The notes below the pieces were generated by a model. The model saw nothing but the letters and a program-made list of their open reading frames with translations, did not search any database and had not been told where the DNA came from. From Scandinavium manionii (GTDB lineage Bacteria > Pseudomonadota > Gammaproteobacteria > Enterobacterales > Enterobacteriaceae), in assembly GCF_024764775.1 (NCBI RefSeq), contig NZ_JALIGC010000039.1, positions 372,001 through 436,000 of the forward strand: DNA of 64,000 bases. Direction: 5' to 3'. Shown piece by piece: positions 53,076-62,344 of the stretch. Numbering within the stretch: position 1 is the stretch's first letter; the number at the start of each line of letters is the position of its first letter. The position numbers were made by a program, and so were the translations under genes.

Positions 53076-54839
53076 TTAATTCTGGGAGGGGGTTGCTTCA
53101 GTTACGCTTTCAGCATCTTCGGGCGTACGGCTTTCACCCCAATATTTCTGCTTACTGGTTTTACCAATGCCGGGGTTCATGCTGTTGGTTGGATCATTTT
53201 CGCGATAAAACTGTTTTAACGTATCCGCTGCTTCATAAAGATGGCCCACGTTATGTTCCGCAGGATATTGTGCGCCGCGTTCGCGCAGCAGAGCCAGCAT
53301 CTGTTCCTTCAGCGCGTGCGCGTCCACGCCTTTCTTCACGATGTAATCCTGATGGAAAACGTGACACATAAAGTGACCGTAATAGAGCTTATGAGTCAGC
53401 TTGCTGTCGATTTCCGGCGGCAGGCGCTCGAACCAGTCGGTGTCGTTGCGACGAAGCGCAATATCCAGCGCCAGAATATCCTCCACTTCATTCGCATGGA
53501 CCGCCTGATAGCGAATTGCCGCGCCCGCCGCAGCAAAGCGGTGCAGGAAGGCTTTGCTGCCTTCTTCCGGCGTACAGGCGAAGAACGCGCCGTCGGCGGC
53601 TTTGAAGAATTCCGTCAGCCAGGTTTGCGCCTCGTCGATGCCGTCTCCGGCCATCTTCAGCATTAAATGATGCTCGTACTGGTTACGGTAACTTTTCATG
53701 CGATCCGGCAGATGCGCCGGGAACGCATGGCCGAGTTTCTGCATAAAGCGGTCGGTGAAATGCGGTTTAAACAGCGGTACTTTTTCCAGCATCGCGTCGG
53801 TACGGCCCTTCAAAGTGAAAAACAGCGGCATTTTATCGGTGCCGAGTTTGTCGATCATCAGGAAGGTGTCTTTGCCGTACTGTTCCGCGATGTCGTAAAT
53901 GTCGCGGTGCATATACTCCCCGGCCACCGGCAGATTGGCGAAATTGGCCAGCATATGGCGGCGGATTTCGGTCAGCACTTCCGGCTGATTGGTGCCGATG
54001 TAAAACACCTGCTGACGCTTTTCGGCTTCGAACGTATCCAGACGCGCGGCGAAAACGGCGAGCTTCCCGGCGCAGCCGGAAGATTCAAACAGGCGATCCG
54101 GGTCGGCGTTATAGCGCGCCGGGGTATCGGCATCGACGTCACGCACGCGAGTCACGTAATCGTGATCATGGGCGTGACGGCCATCGTGTCGCACGTCGCT
54201 GTCTTTCAGGCGATCGTCATCGAGCTTACTGAGGATCTGCTCCGGCGTTTCCCCCAGATCGATGCCCAGATGGTTCACCAGCTGCAGTTTGCCATCGTCG
54301 GTAATGCGCGCAAACAGCGACATTTCGGTATACGCCGGGCCGCGCTGCACCAGCGAGCCGCCGGAGTTATTGCAGATCCCGCCGATCACCGAGGCGCCAA
54401 TGCAAGACGATCCGATCACCGAGTGCGGTTCACGGCCAAGCGGCTTCAGCGCTTTTTCCAGTGAATAGAGCGTGGTGCCCGGGTAGGCCAGCACCTGCTG
54501 GCCGTTGTCGATCAGGTGCAGCTTATCGAGGCGCAGCGTGCTGATTATCACAATCTGGCGGTCGTAATCGTTGCCGCTCGGGGTAGAGCCTTCGGTCAGA
54601 CCGGTATTGGCGGCCTGCATCAGAATAATTTTGTCCGCCTGGACGCAGGCGCTCAGTACGCGCCACAGCTCCAGCAGCGTGCCGGGGAATACCACGGCGA
54701 GCGCATCGCCATTGCCAGAACGGAAGCCCTTGCGATAGCGGGCGGTTTTGGCGGGGTCAGTCAGCAGGTGTGAATGACCCACCAGACGGGTCAGTTCAGA
54801 CAGAAAAGCGTTGTTATCATTTGTTGTCGTGGAAGACAT
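53076..54839 (-). CDS. dld: Dld, quinone-dependent D-lactate dehydrogenase
   Basis: Peripheral membrane FAD enzyme that oxidises D-lactate to pyruvate and feeds electrons to the quinone pool. It has 587 aa; E. coli has 571, and the surplus is a C-terminal acidic tail (from about residue 571). FAD-binding domain with YPGTTLYSLEKALKPLGREPHSVIGSS in it, cap domain, and the membrane-binding basic segment. A GGAGTGAGAAG region precedes the ATG. Confidence 0.96.
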   Translation of the reverse strand: MSSTTTNDNNAFLSELTRLVGHSHLLTDPAKTARYRKGFRSGNGDALAVVFPGTLLELWRVLSACVQADKIILMQAANTGLTEGSTPSGNDYDRQIVIISTLRLDKLHLIDNGQQVLAYPGTTLYSLEKALKPLGREPHSVIGSSCIGASVIGGICNNSGGSLVQRGPAYTEMSLFARITDDGKLQLVNHLGIDLGETPEQILSKLDDDRLKDSDVRHDGRHAHDHDYVTRVRDVDADTPARYNADPDRLFESSGCAGKLAVFAARLDTFEAEKRQQVFYIGTNQPEVLTEIRRHMLANFANLPVAGEYMHRDIYDIAEQYGKDTFLMIDKLGTDKMPLFFTLKGRTDAMLEKVPLFKPHFTDRFMQKLGHAFPAHLPDRMKSYRNQYEHHLMLKMAGDGIDEAQTWLTEFFKAADGAFFACTPEEGSKAFLHRFAAAGAAIRYQAVHANEVEDILALDIALRRNDTDWFERLPPEIDSKLTHKLYYGHFMCHVFHQDYIVKKGVDAHALKEQMLALLRERGAQYPAEHNVGHLYEAADTLKQFYRENDPTNSMNPGIGKTSKQKYWGESRTPEDAESVTEATPSQN

Positions 54840-55050
54840 CTTCTCACTCCTTGTGATGAGGAAAGTGTGGTGAGGCGCTTTTTTCGTGACTCAAGGATAG
54901 CGCTTTGTATGACCATTTTGTGCAGGAATTCAATGAAAATTCAGAGCATAACCTCTGCTTTCTGTTCGCACCCTTATCGGGCTTATGGCAAACTGCTGTT
55001 TTTTGGCAGGCTTTTGCCGTGATACCCGGTCTGAAGAGAGAGAATATAAG

Positions 55051-57348
55051 ATGAAATGGCTTTGTTCTGTTGGCGTTGCCGTTAGCCTTGCGCTGCAACC
55101 CGCGATGGCCGACGAAATGTTCGGTAACCACCCGCTGACGCCTGAGGCGCGCGATGCGTTTGTCACCGCTCTGCTCAAGAAAATGACCGTCGATGAAAAA
55201 ATTGGTCAGCTGCGTCTGATAAGCGTCGGCCCGGACAACCCGAAAGAAGCCATCCGCGAGATGATCAAAGACGGTCAGGTGGGCGCGATTTTTAACACCG
55301 TGACGCGCAAAGACATTCGCGCCATGCAGGATCAGGTGATGCAACTCAGCCGCCTGAAAATTCCTCTCTTCTTCGCCTACGACGTGGTTCACGGTCAGCG
55401 TACCGTCTTCCCGATTAGCCTCGGCCTTGCCTCTTCCTTTAATCTCGACGCGGTGCGTACCGTGGGCCGCATTTCCGCCTACGAAGCCGCCGACGATGGC
55501 CTGAACATGACCTGGGCGCCAATGGTCGACGTTTCACGCGATCCGCGCTGGGGCCGCGCATCTGAAGGTTTCGGCGAAGATACCTATTTAACCTCGATGA
55601 TGGGTAAAACCATGGTCGAAGCGATGCAGGGCAAAAGCCCGGCTGAACGTTACGCGGTGATGACCAGCGTCAAACACTACGCGGCGTACGGCGCAGTGGA
55701 AGGCGGGAAAGAGTACAACACCGTAGACATGAGCCCGCAGCGTCTGTTCAACGATTACATGCCGCCGTACAAAGCGGGGCTGGATGCGGGCAGCGGCGGC
55801 GTGATGGTGGCGCTGAACTCCCTGAATGGTACCCCGGCGACCTCCGACACCTGGCTACTGAAAGACGTTCTGCGTAAAGAGTGGGGCTTCAAAGGCATCA
55901 CCATTTCCGATCACGGTGCGATCAAAGAGCTCATCAAGCACGGTGTGGCGTCGGATCCGTCAGACGCAGTCCGCGTGGCGCTGAAAGCCGGGATCGACAT
56001 GAGCATGAGCGACGAGTACTACAGCAAATATCTGCCGGAGCTTATCAAGAGCGGCAAAGTGTCGATGGCGGAAGTGGATGACGCCACGCGCCACGTGCTG
56101 AACGTCAAATATGACATGGGTCTGTTTAACGATCCGTACAGCCACCTGGGGCCGAAAGAGTCTGACCCGCAGGACACCAATGCTGAAAGCCGTCTGCACC
56201 GCAGCGATGCGCGTGAAGTGGCGCGTGAAAGCCTGGTGTTGCTGAAAAACCGTCTGAACACGCTGCCGCTGAAAAAGTCCGGCACCATTGCCGTGGTCGG
56301 CCCACTGGCCGACAGCAAGCGTGACGTAATGGGCAGCTGGTCCGCTGCGGGTGTGGCTGATCAGTCTGTGCCGGTTCTCGACGGGATTAAAACCGCCGTC
56401 GGCGATAACGCCAAAGTGATTTACGCCAAAGGCGCGAACATCACCAACGATAAAGACATCGTCAACTTCCTCAATCTGTACGAAGAAGCGGTGAAAGTGG
56501 ATACCCGTTCACCGCAGGCGATGATTGACGAAGCGGTTGCTGCCGCCAAGCAGTCTGACGTAGTGGTTGCGGTCGTCGGTGAAGCGCAGGGCATGGCCCA
56601 CGAAGCGTCCAGCCGTACCGAAATCAGCATTCCGCAGAGTCAGAAAGATTTGATTGCCGCGTTGAAAGCCACCGGTAAACCGCTGGTGCTGGTGCTGATG
56701 AACGGCCGTCCGTTAACGCTGGTGCAGGAAGATCAGCAGGCTGACGCGATGCTGGAAACCTGGTTCGCCGGGACCGAAGGCGGCAACGCCATCGCCGACG
56801 TGCTGTTTGGCGACTACAACCCGTCGGGCAAACTGCCGATGTCCTTCCCGCGCTCGGTGGGTCAAATCCCGACGTACTACAGCCACCTGAACACCGGTCG
56901 TCCGTACAACGCCGACAAGCCGAACAAATACACCTCCCGTTACTTTGATGAAGCCAACGGCCCGCTGTATCCGTTCGGTTATGGTCTGAGCTACACCACC
57001 TTCAACGTTTCTGACGTGAAAATGTCTGCCGCGACCATGAAGGCCGACGGCAGCGTGACCGCCAGCGTTGACGTGACCAACACCGGTAAACGCGAAGGCG
57101 CGACGGTTATTCAGATGTACGTGCAGGATGTCACCGCGTCGATGAGCCGTCCGGTGAAACAGCTGCGCGGCTTCGAAAAGGTTACGCTGAAGCCAGGTGA
57201 AACCCAGATCGTCAGCTTCCCGATCGACGTCAACGCGCTGAAGTTCTGGAACCAGCAAATGAAATACGCCGCAGAGCCAGGCAAATTCAATATCTTTATC
57301 GGCGTCGATTCTGCCCGCGTGAAGCAGGGCGCATTCGAACTGCAGTAA
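55051..57348 (+). CDS. bglX: BglX, periplasmic beta-glucosidase
   Basis: Glycoside hydrolase family 3 enzyme, 765 aa, as in E. coli. The ATG at 55051 begins the signal peptide (MKWLCSVGVAVSLALQPAMA); the frame opens 22 codons earlier without signal features. Catalytic nucleophile Asp in ITISDHGAI (about residue 287). GH3 N- and C-terminal domains and a fibronectin III-like domain at the end (about 675-750). Its own terminator follows. Confidence 0.96.
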   Translation: MKWLCSVGVAVSLALQPAMADEMFGNHPLTPEARDAFVTALLKKMTVDEKIGQLRLISVGPDNPKEAIREMIKDGQVGAIFNTVTRKDIRAMQDQVMQLSRLKIPLFFAYDVVHGQRTVFPISLGLASSFNLDAVRTVGRISAYEAADDGLNMTWAPMVDVSRDPRWGRASEGFGEDTYLTSMMGKTMVEAMQGKSPAERYAVMTSVKHYAAYGAVEGGKEYNTVDMSPQRLFNDYMPPYKAGLDAGSGGVMVALNSLNGTPATSDTWLLKDVLRKEWGFKGITISDHGAIKELIKHGVASDPSDAVRVALKAGIDMSMSDEYYSKYLPELIKSGKVSMAEVDDATRHVLNVKYDMGLFNDPYSHLGPKESDPQDTNAESRLHRSDAREVARESLVLLKNRLNTLPLKKSGTIAVVGPLADSKRDVMGSWSAAGVADQSVPVLDGIKTAVGDNAKVIYAKGANITNDKDIVNFLNLYEEAVKVDTRSPQAMIDEAVAAAKQSDVVVAVVGEAQGMAHEASSRTEISIPQSQKDLIAALKATGKPLVLVLMNGRPLTLVQEDQQADAMLETWFAGTEGGNAIADVLFGDYNPSGKLPMSFPRSVGQIPTYYSHLNTGRPYNADKPNKYTSRYFDEANGPLYPFGYGLSYTTFNVSDVKMSAATMKADGSVTASVDVTNTGKREGATVIQMYVQDVTASMSRPVKQLRGFEKVTLKPGETQIVSFPIDVNALKFWNQQMKYAAEPGKFNIFIGVDSARVKQGAFELQ

Positions 57349-57354
57349 ATCTTC

Positions 57355-57378
57355 AAAGGCCGGGAAACCGGCCTTTTC
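57355..57378 (+). terminator. Terminator of bglX
   Basis: AAAGGCCGG and CCGGCCTTT pair around GAAA and run into TTCTTTT. It lies 7 bp after the stop. Confidence 0.93.
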
Positions 57379-57522
57379 TTTTGGTTGTTTTTTTGACTCT
57401 GCGACACCACCGCTTCGCTTTAATCCATCTATCTAAATACGCTTTTGAGATTTCGAAAATACGGTTTTTCAACTATCTTTTAGTCTAACGCCCTGAAAAT
57501 ACACAACAGACGAGGAATACGA

Positions 57523-58431
57523 ATGGTCATAAAAACGTGGGGTATTGCGGGGGCGCTGTTGCTTGCGGCGACCGCTCAGGCTGCAGAACCAGTGAAAGTG
57601 GGTTCGAAGATTGATACCGAAGGGGCGCTGCTCGGCAACATTATTTTGCAGGTACTGGACAACCACGGCGTGAAAACCGTGAACAAAGTGCAGCTGGGCA
57701 CGACGCCGGTTGTGCGCGGGGCGATAACCTCCGGGGAACTGGATATCTACCCGGAATACACCGGCAACGGGGCGTTCTTCTTTAAGGATGATAACGATCC
57801 GGCGTGGAAGAATGCGCAGCAGGGCTACGAGAAAGTGAAAAAACTCGACGCCGAACAGAACAAGCTTATCTGGCTGACGCCGTCTCCGGCGAACAATACC
57901 TGGACCATCGCGGTACGTCAGGATTTGGCGCAGAAGAACACACTCATCTCGCTGGAGGATTTGGGCGCGTACCTGAAAAAAGGTGGCACCTTCAAACTGG
58001 CGGCGTCGGCAGAGTTTATTGAGCGTCCGGATGCGCTGCCCGCTTTTGAAAAAGCCTACGATTTCAAACTCGACCAGAGTCAGCTGTTGTCGCTGGCGGG
58101 CGGTGATACTGCGGTGACCATCAAAGCGGCGGCGCAGCAAACCTCCGGCGTAAACGCGGCGATGGCCTACGGCACCGATGGCCCGGTGGCGGCGTTGGGT
58201 CTGCAAACGCTGACTGACCCGAAAGGCGTTCAGCCAATTTATGCGCCGACACCGGTGATACGTGAGGCGGTGCTGAAAGAATATCCGCAAATCCCGGAAT
58301 GGCTGAAGCCGGTATTTGAAAAACTGGACGCGAAGACGCTGCAAAAACTGAATGCCAGTATTGCGGTAGAAGGGCTGGATGCGAAGAAAGTGGCCGCTGA
58401 CTGGCTGAAACAACAAGGACTGGTGAAGTAA
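57523..58431 (+). CDS. osmF: OsmF (YehZ), periplasmic binding protein of the YehZYXW ABC importer
   Basis: Quaternary-amine-type (ProX/OpuBC-like) binding protein, 302 aa (E. coli 305). Signal peptide 1-19 (AQA). The mature protein opens with VKVGSKIDTEGALLGNIILQ. In E. coli the operon is RpoS-controlled and osmotically induced, and the system binds glycine betaine with low affinity. First of four genes osmF-yehY-yehX-yehW. Confidence 0.95.
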   Translation: MVIKTWGIAGALLLAATAQAAEPVKVGSKIDTEGALLGNIILQVLDNHGVKTVNKVQLGTTPVVRGAITSGELDIYPEYTGNGAFFFKDDNDPAWKNAQQGYEKVKKLDAEQNKLIWLTPSPANNTWTIAVRQDLAQKNTLISLEDLGAYLKKGGTFKLAASAEFIERPDALPAFEKAYDFKLDQSQLLSLAGGDTAVTIKAAAQQTSGVNAAMAYGTDGPVAALGLQTLTDPKGVQPIYAPTPVIREAVLKEYPQIPEWLKPVFEKLDAKTLQKLNASIAVEGLDAKKVAADWLKQQGLVK

Positions 58432-58435
58432 GTAC

Positions 58436-59593
58436 GTGCGAATATCCTGTCAAAACCGGGTTCTGTTGCTGCTGGTGCTGATTGCACTGGCAGCCGCAGC
58501 GTTACCCTTCGTGAATTATGCCGCCAACCGGCTGCTCTCGGGCGAAAGCCGCCAGTTGTGGCAAATCTGGACTTTTCCGCCTGCACTGTTGCTTATTGTG
58601 CCGCTGGTCCTGGCGGGCTTAAGCCTGCTGAGAGGCCGGGGGGCGTTGGTATTGACGCTGATTCTGGCACAGATCCTCTTTATACTGCTGCTCTGGAGCA
58701 GCGGCAAAGCGGCGACGACTTTGGCGCAAAGCGGTAGCCCGCTGGCGCGCACCTCGCCGGGCAGTGGGCTGTGGCTTTGGCTGGCGGTGGCGCTGCTGAT
58801 GTGCAGCGATGCTATCCGACGGCTTACTCAGAAATCGCTTTGGCGCTGGCTGCTGAATGCCCAAATCTGGATTATCCCGGTGGCGCTGCTGTGGTCCGGT
58901 GAGCTCGATTCACTGTCGTTGATGAAAGAGTATTTCAACCGTCAGGATGTGTTCGACAGCGCGTTGCAGCAGCATCTGATTTTGCTGTTCGGCACGCTAC
59001 TGCCGGGCCTGCTGATTGGGGTGCCGCTCGGGCTGTGGTGCTGGCGTCATCAGGGGCGGCAAACCCGCGTCTTTACCGTCCTCAATATTATTCAGACTAT
59101 CCCTTCCGTAGCCCTGTTCGGCCTGCTGATTGCGCCGCTCGCCGGGCTGGTGAAACAATTCCCGTGGCTGTCTTCCTGGGGCATTGGCGGTACTGGCTTG
59201 ACGCCCGCTCTGATTGCGCTGGTGTTGTACGCTCTGCTGCCGCTGGTGCGCGGCGTGGTTGCCGGAATGCAGCAGGTTGCCGCCGACGTGCTCGAAAGCG
59301 CGGCGGCAATGGGCATGAGCCAGGCCCAGCGCTTCTGGAAAGTCCAGCTGCCGCTGGCGTTGCCGGTGCTGCTGCGCAGCCTGCGGGTGGTCACCGTGCA
59401 AACGGTCGGTATGGCGGTAGTGGCGGCGCTGATCGGCGCGGGCGGTTTTGGTGCATTGGTGTTTCAGGGCTTGTTGAGCAGTGCGCTCGACCTGGTGTTG
59501 CTTGGCGTTATTCCGGTGATTGCGATGGCGGTGGTTGTGGATGCGCTGTTCAGCCTGTGGATAGCCTTACTGGGAGGAGAAGCCCATGATTGA
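58436..59593 (+). CDS. yehY: YehY, ABC transporter permease
   Basis: Inner-membrane permease of the OsmF system, 385 aa. The start is a GTG four bases after the osmF stop, and the following gene starts inside it (8-bp overlap). About eight to nine helices, with the permease core at residues 180-380; EAA-type loop DVLESAAAMGMSQAQRFWKVQLPLALP. The N-terminal third has extra helices not found in simple OpuBB permeases. Confidence 0.94.
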   Translation: MRISCQNRVLLLLVLIALAAAALPFVNYAANRLLSGESRQLWQIWTFPPALLLIVPLVLAGLSLLRGRGALVLTLILAQILFILLLWSSGKAATTLAQSGSPLARTSPGSGLWLWLAVALLMCSDAIRRLTQKSLWRWLLNAQIWIIPVALLWSGELDSLSLMKEYFNRQDVFDSALQQHLILLFGTLLPGLLIGVPLGLWCWRHQGRQTRVFTVLNIIQTIPSVALFGLLIAPLAGLVKQFPWLSSWGIGGTGLTPALIALVLYALLPLVRGVVAGMQQVAADVLESAAAMGMSQAQRFWKVQLPLALPVLLRSLRVVTVQTVGMAVVAALIGAGGFGALVFQGLLSSALDLVLLGVIPVIAMAVVVDALFSLWIALLGGEAHD

Positions 59594-60533
59594 ATTTCAG
59601 CAGGTAAGCAAAATATTTGACGGCAAAGCGGCGGTGAAAAACCTCAATCTGAATCTGAAAGAGGGCGCTTTTTCGGTGCTTATCGGGACCTCAGGTTCCG
59701 GAAAATCCACCACATTGAAGATGATTAATCGCCTGGAGGAGCATGACAGCGGCACCATTCGCTTCGCCGGGGAAGATATTCGCCAGCAGCCGGTGCTGGC
59801 GCTGCGCCGTAGGATGGGATACGCCATCCAGTCGATAGGCCTGTTTCCTCACTGGACGGTGGCGCAAAACATTGCCACCGTGCCGCAGTTGCAAAAATGG
59901 ACGCGGGCACGCATCAATGAGCGCATTGACGAACTGATGGCGCTACTGGGGCTGGATGCCTCTTTGCGCGATCGCCTGCCGCATCAGCTTTCTGGGGGAC
60001 AGCAGCAGCGTGTCGGCGTGGCCCGTGCGCTGGCGGCCAATCCTGAAGTATTGCTGATGGATGAACCCTTCGGCGCTCTCGACCCGGTGACGCGCGGGGC
60101 GCTACAGCAGGAGATGCGCCGCATTCATCAGTTACTCGGGCGCACCATCGTGCTGGTGACGCACGATATCGATGAAGCGCTGCGCCTGGCTGATCATCTG
60201 GTGTTGATGGATAACGGCGAAGTGGTCCAGCAGGGCACGCCGCTGTCGATGCTGACTGCGCCGGAAAACGATTTTGTGCGCGAATTTTTTGGACGCAGCG
60301 AGCTGGGTGTGCGATTGCTGTCGCTGCGGGGCGTCGGGGATTATGTCCGCGCCGACGCGCACATTACAGGTGAACCGCTGCGGGCATCGATGTCGCTGCG
60401 TGAGGCGCTCTCATTGTTTGTGGCGCGTCGCAGCGAAGTGCTGCCGGTGGTGAACGACGACGGGACGCCATGCGGATCGCTGCATTTTGCCGATCTGCTG
60501 CGTGGGGAGGACTCCCGTGAAGGTGGTGCGTGA
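59586..60533 (+). CDS. yehX: YehX, ABC transporter ATPase
   Basis: ATP-binding subunit of the OsmF-YehYXW importer, 315 aa. Walker A GTSGSGKST (about 35-43), signature LSGGQQQRVGVARAL, Walker B LLMDEPFGALDPV, switch His in VTHDIDEALRLAD. The C-terminal tail (about 240-315) forms a CBS-like regulatory part, as in OpuA-type ATPases. Confidence 0.96.
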   Translation: MIEFQQVSKIFDGKAAVKNLNLNLKEGAFSVLIGTSGSGKSTTLKMINRLEEHDSGTIRFAGEDIRQQPVLALRRRMGYAIQSIGLFPHWTVAQNIATVPQLQKWTRARINERIDELMALLGLDASLRDRLPHQLSGGQQQRVGVARALAANPEVLLMDEPFGALDPVTRGALQQEMRRIHQLLGRTIVLVTHDIDEALRLADHLVLMDNGEVVQQGTPLSMLTAPENDFVREFFGRSELGVRLLSLRGVGDYVRADAHITGEPLRASMSLREALSLFVARRSEVLPVVNDDGTPCGSLHFADLLRGEDSREGGA

Positions 60534-61254
60534 TCCGCTTGTCTGGCTGTTACTGCTGTTTATCGCGCTGCTGGCGCTGATGCCCTACAGCGGGCCGCTG
60601 TTCAGCGCGATGTTCCCTGAGCTGCCGCGCCCGGTCTATCAGCAGCAAAGTTTCTGGTCGCTGACGCTGGCGCATTTCTCGCTGGTGGGCATTTCGAGCC
60701 TGGTGGCAACGGTCGTTGGCGTGGGGGCCGGGATAGCGGTGACGCGCCCGGCGGGCCGTGAATTTCGCTCGCTGGTGGAAACCATTGCCGCAATGGGGCA
60801 GACGTTTCCGCCGGTGGCGGTGCTGGCGATTGCGGTGCCGGTGATGGGCTTTGGCCGTGAACCGGCGATTATTGCGCTGATCCTGTACGGCATTTTGCCT
60901 GTTTTACAGGGCACGCTGGCCGGGCTGGCGTCGGTGCCATCGAGCGTATTGAGCGTGGCGCAGGGGATGGGGATGAATGGCTGGCAGCGGCTGCTGAAAG
61001 TGGAACTGCCGCTGGCCGCACCGGTGATGATCGCCGGGATCCGCATTTCAGTCATTGTGAATATCGGCACCGCGACCATTGCGTCAACGGTGGGGGCGAA
61101 CACCCTCGGGACGCCGATTATCATCGGCTTGAGCGGGTTTAACACGGCGTATGTGATTCAGGGAGCGGTGCTGGTCGCGCTGGCGGCAATTCTGGTTGAC
61201 CGGGCGTTTGAGCGTCTGGCGAGGTTACTCAGCCGACACCACCGCGGACGATAA
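60517..61254 (+). CDS. yehW: YehW, ABC transporter permease
   Basis: Second permease of the OsmF system. I chose the GTG at 60517 (VKVVRDPLVWL) with GGGAGG upstream; this gives 245 aa (E. coli 243) and a 17-bp overlap with yehX. About six helices; EAA-type loop SVLSVAQGMGMNGWQRLLKVELPLAAP. Its last 26 bases overlap the end of yohO on the opposite strand. Confidence 0.94.
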   Translation: MKVVRDPLVWLLLLFIALLALMPYSGPLFSAMFPELPRPVYQQQSFWSLTLAHFSLVGISSLVATVVGVGAGIAVTRPAGREFRSLVETIAAMGQTFPPVAVLAIAVPVMGFGREPAIIALILYGILPVLQGTLAGLASVPSSVLSVAQGMGMNGWQRLLKVELPLAAPVMIAGIRISVIVNIGTATIASTVGANTLGTPIIIGLSGFNTAYVIQGAVLVALAAILVDRAFERLARLLSRHHRGR

Positions 61255-61342
61255 AGGAGTAGCCCGCGAGCATTACACCGCCAATGCCGCCCACGGCCAT
61301 TAGAACGAATAGGGTGATCATAGCCAGTTTGGCAGGTTTCAT
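61229..61342 (-). CDS. yohO: YohO, small membrane protein
   Basis: 37-aa protein (MKPAKLAMITLFVLMAVGG... FIVRGGVG) with one hydrophobic helix from about residue 7 to 31. It matches E. coli YohO in length, position and the GGIGGVMLAGY core. The ATG at 61342 has AAGGAG six bases upstream; an ATG one codon earlier is less well placed. It is too short for usual ORF cutoffs. Its end overlaps yehW by 26 bp tail to tail. Function unknown. Confidence 0.88.
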   Translation of the reverse strand: MKPAKLAMITLFVLMAVGGIGGVMLAGYSFIVRGGVG

Positions 61343-61401
61343 CATGTGCTCCTTATGTTAACCCGCCGATTATATGATGAAGCACGCTTGTTAATGAACC
61401 C

Positions 61402-62133
61402 TTAATTTCCCAGGCGCAGCACGTTTAGCCCCTGATCGTGCCACTGCTGCAACTGTGCCTGTTGCCCAACGGTGGAGCTGTCACCGCACCACACCAGCAG
61501 GGTCTGACCGTCAAACAGCTCCGGGCGCAGCTGGTGTAGTGAGTGTGCCAGCACGTCCACGCGCCAGCCCTGTTCGCAGGCGACCCAGCCTTCGAGCCAT
61601 AGCCGGGTGGTGTCGGTAATGTTCCAGCCGACCACCAGCGCATCGCGTCCCTGACGTTTTCGCGCCGAGGCCATGCACACCGAAATGTAATTGATAAGCA
61701 CCCCATCCAGCACGCTTAACAGCGTTTGTAGTGTTGGTTGGGAGCTTTGCAGGCGAAGCCTGAGCGGAATGAACAGATGAGAAACCAGGGTTTGAGCGGG
61801 ATAATCGCGCCCACGCTCTTTGATCCACAGTCGCAGACGGTTGAGATTACCACCCTGCAAAAAGCGCAGCAGCGTTTCCTGATGCTCTCGCCAGCCGCTT
61901 TGCTGTTCGGCGGTGACCTCAATAAGCAGCGTTTTGACTTTACTGACCTGCACGCCGGTTTCTATCCAGCGTTTGATCTCGCGAATTCTGTCGATGTCAC
62001 CATCGTTGAACAGCCGATGCCCACCATCGGTTCGCTGGGGCTTTAACAGTCCGTAACGCCGCTGCCAGGCACGCAGCGTCACCGGATTAATATCACAAAG
62101 CAGAGCCACTTCACCTATCGTGTAAAGCGCCAT
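61402..62133 (-). CDS. mlrA: MlrA, MerR-like activator of csgD
   Basis: MerR-family regulator that activates csgD and so curli/biofilm formation, in a pathway gated by c-di-GMP through PdeR/DgcM. It has 243 aa. N-terminal MerR winged helix (YTIGEVALLCDINPVTLRAWQRRYGLLKP within residues 4-32), coiled coil, and a C-terminal B12-binding-like domain (VVGWNITDTTRLWLEG) without the cobalamin His motif. Divergent from btsS. Confidence 0.95.
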   Translation of the reverse strand: MALYTIGEVALLCDINPVTLRAWQRRYGLLKPQRTDGGHRLFNDGDIDRIREIKRWIETGVQVSKVKTLLIEVTAEQQSGWREHQETLLRFLQGGNLNRLRLWIKERGRDYPAQTLVSHLFIPLRLRLQSSQPTLQTLLSVLDGVLINYISVCMASARKRQGRDALVVGWNITDTTRLWLEGWVACEQGWRVDVLAHSLHQLRPELFDGQTLLVWCGDSSTVGQQAQLQQWHDQGLNVLRLGN

Positions 62134-62344
62134 GTATCACCTCAGCTCGCGCATCCCCATCATAACTGTAGACGGTGTTCGACGAACCAGGAAAATCTGA
62201 TCGTTTTTTGTTCAGAAAAGCCGCATCAGGTCAGCGAAAAGTGTGAGCGACAGCAGGAATTTCGCGTTTTGCCTCGGCGGTCAAGGAAACAGCTGGTTAC
62301 AACGTGTATGTTACGCGCTTTCAACGTTTATGCGGTCGGCGGGT
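62134..62344. other. mlrA-btsS divergent intergenic region
   Basis: 211-bp gap holding both promoters. I do not see a confident -35/-10 pair, operator or small gene. Confidence 0.4.

Noticed and set aside
53667..54464. 265-codon plus-strand frame inside dld
   Set aside because: Antisense to a conserved enzyme; no family features.
57469..58416. 315-codon minus-strand frame inside osmF
   Set aside because: Antisense shadow; composition rich in Arg, Gln and Phe without any motif.
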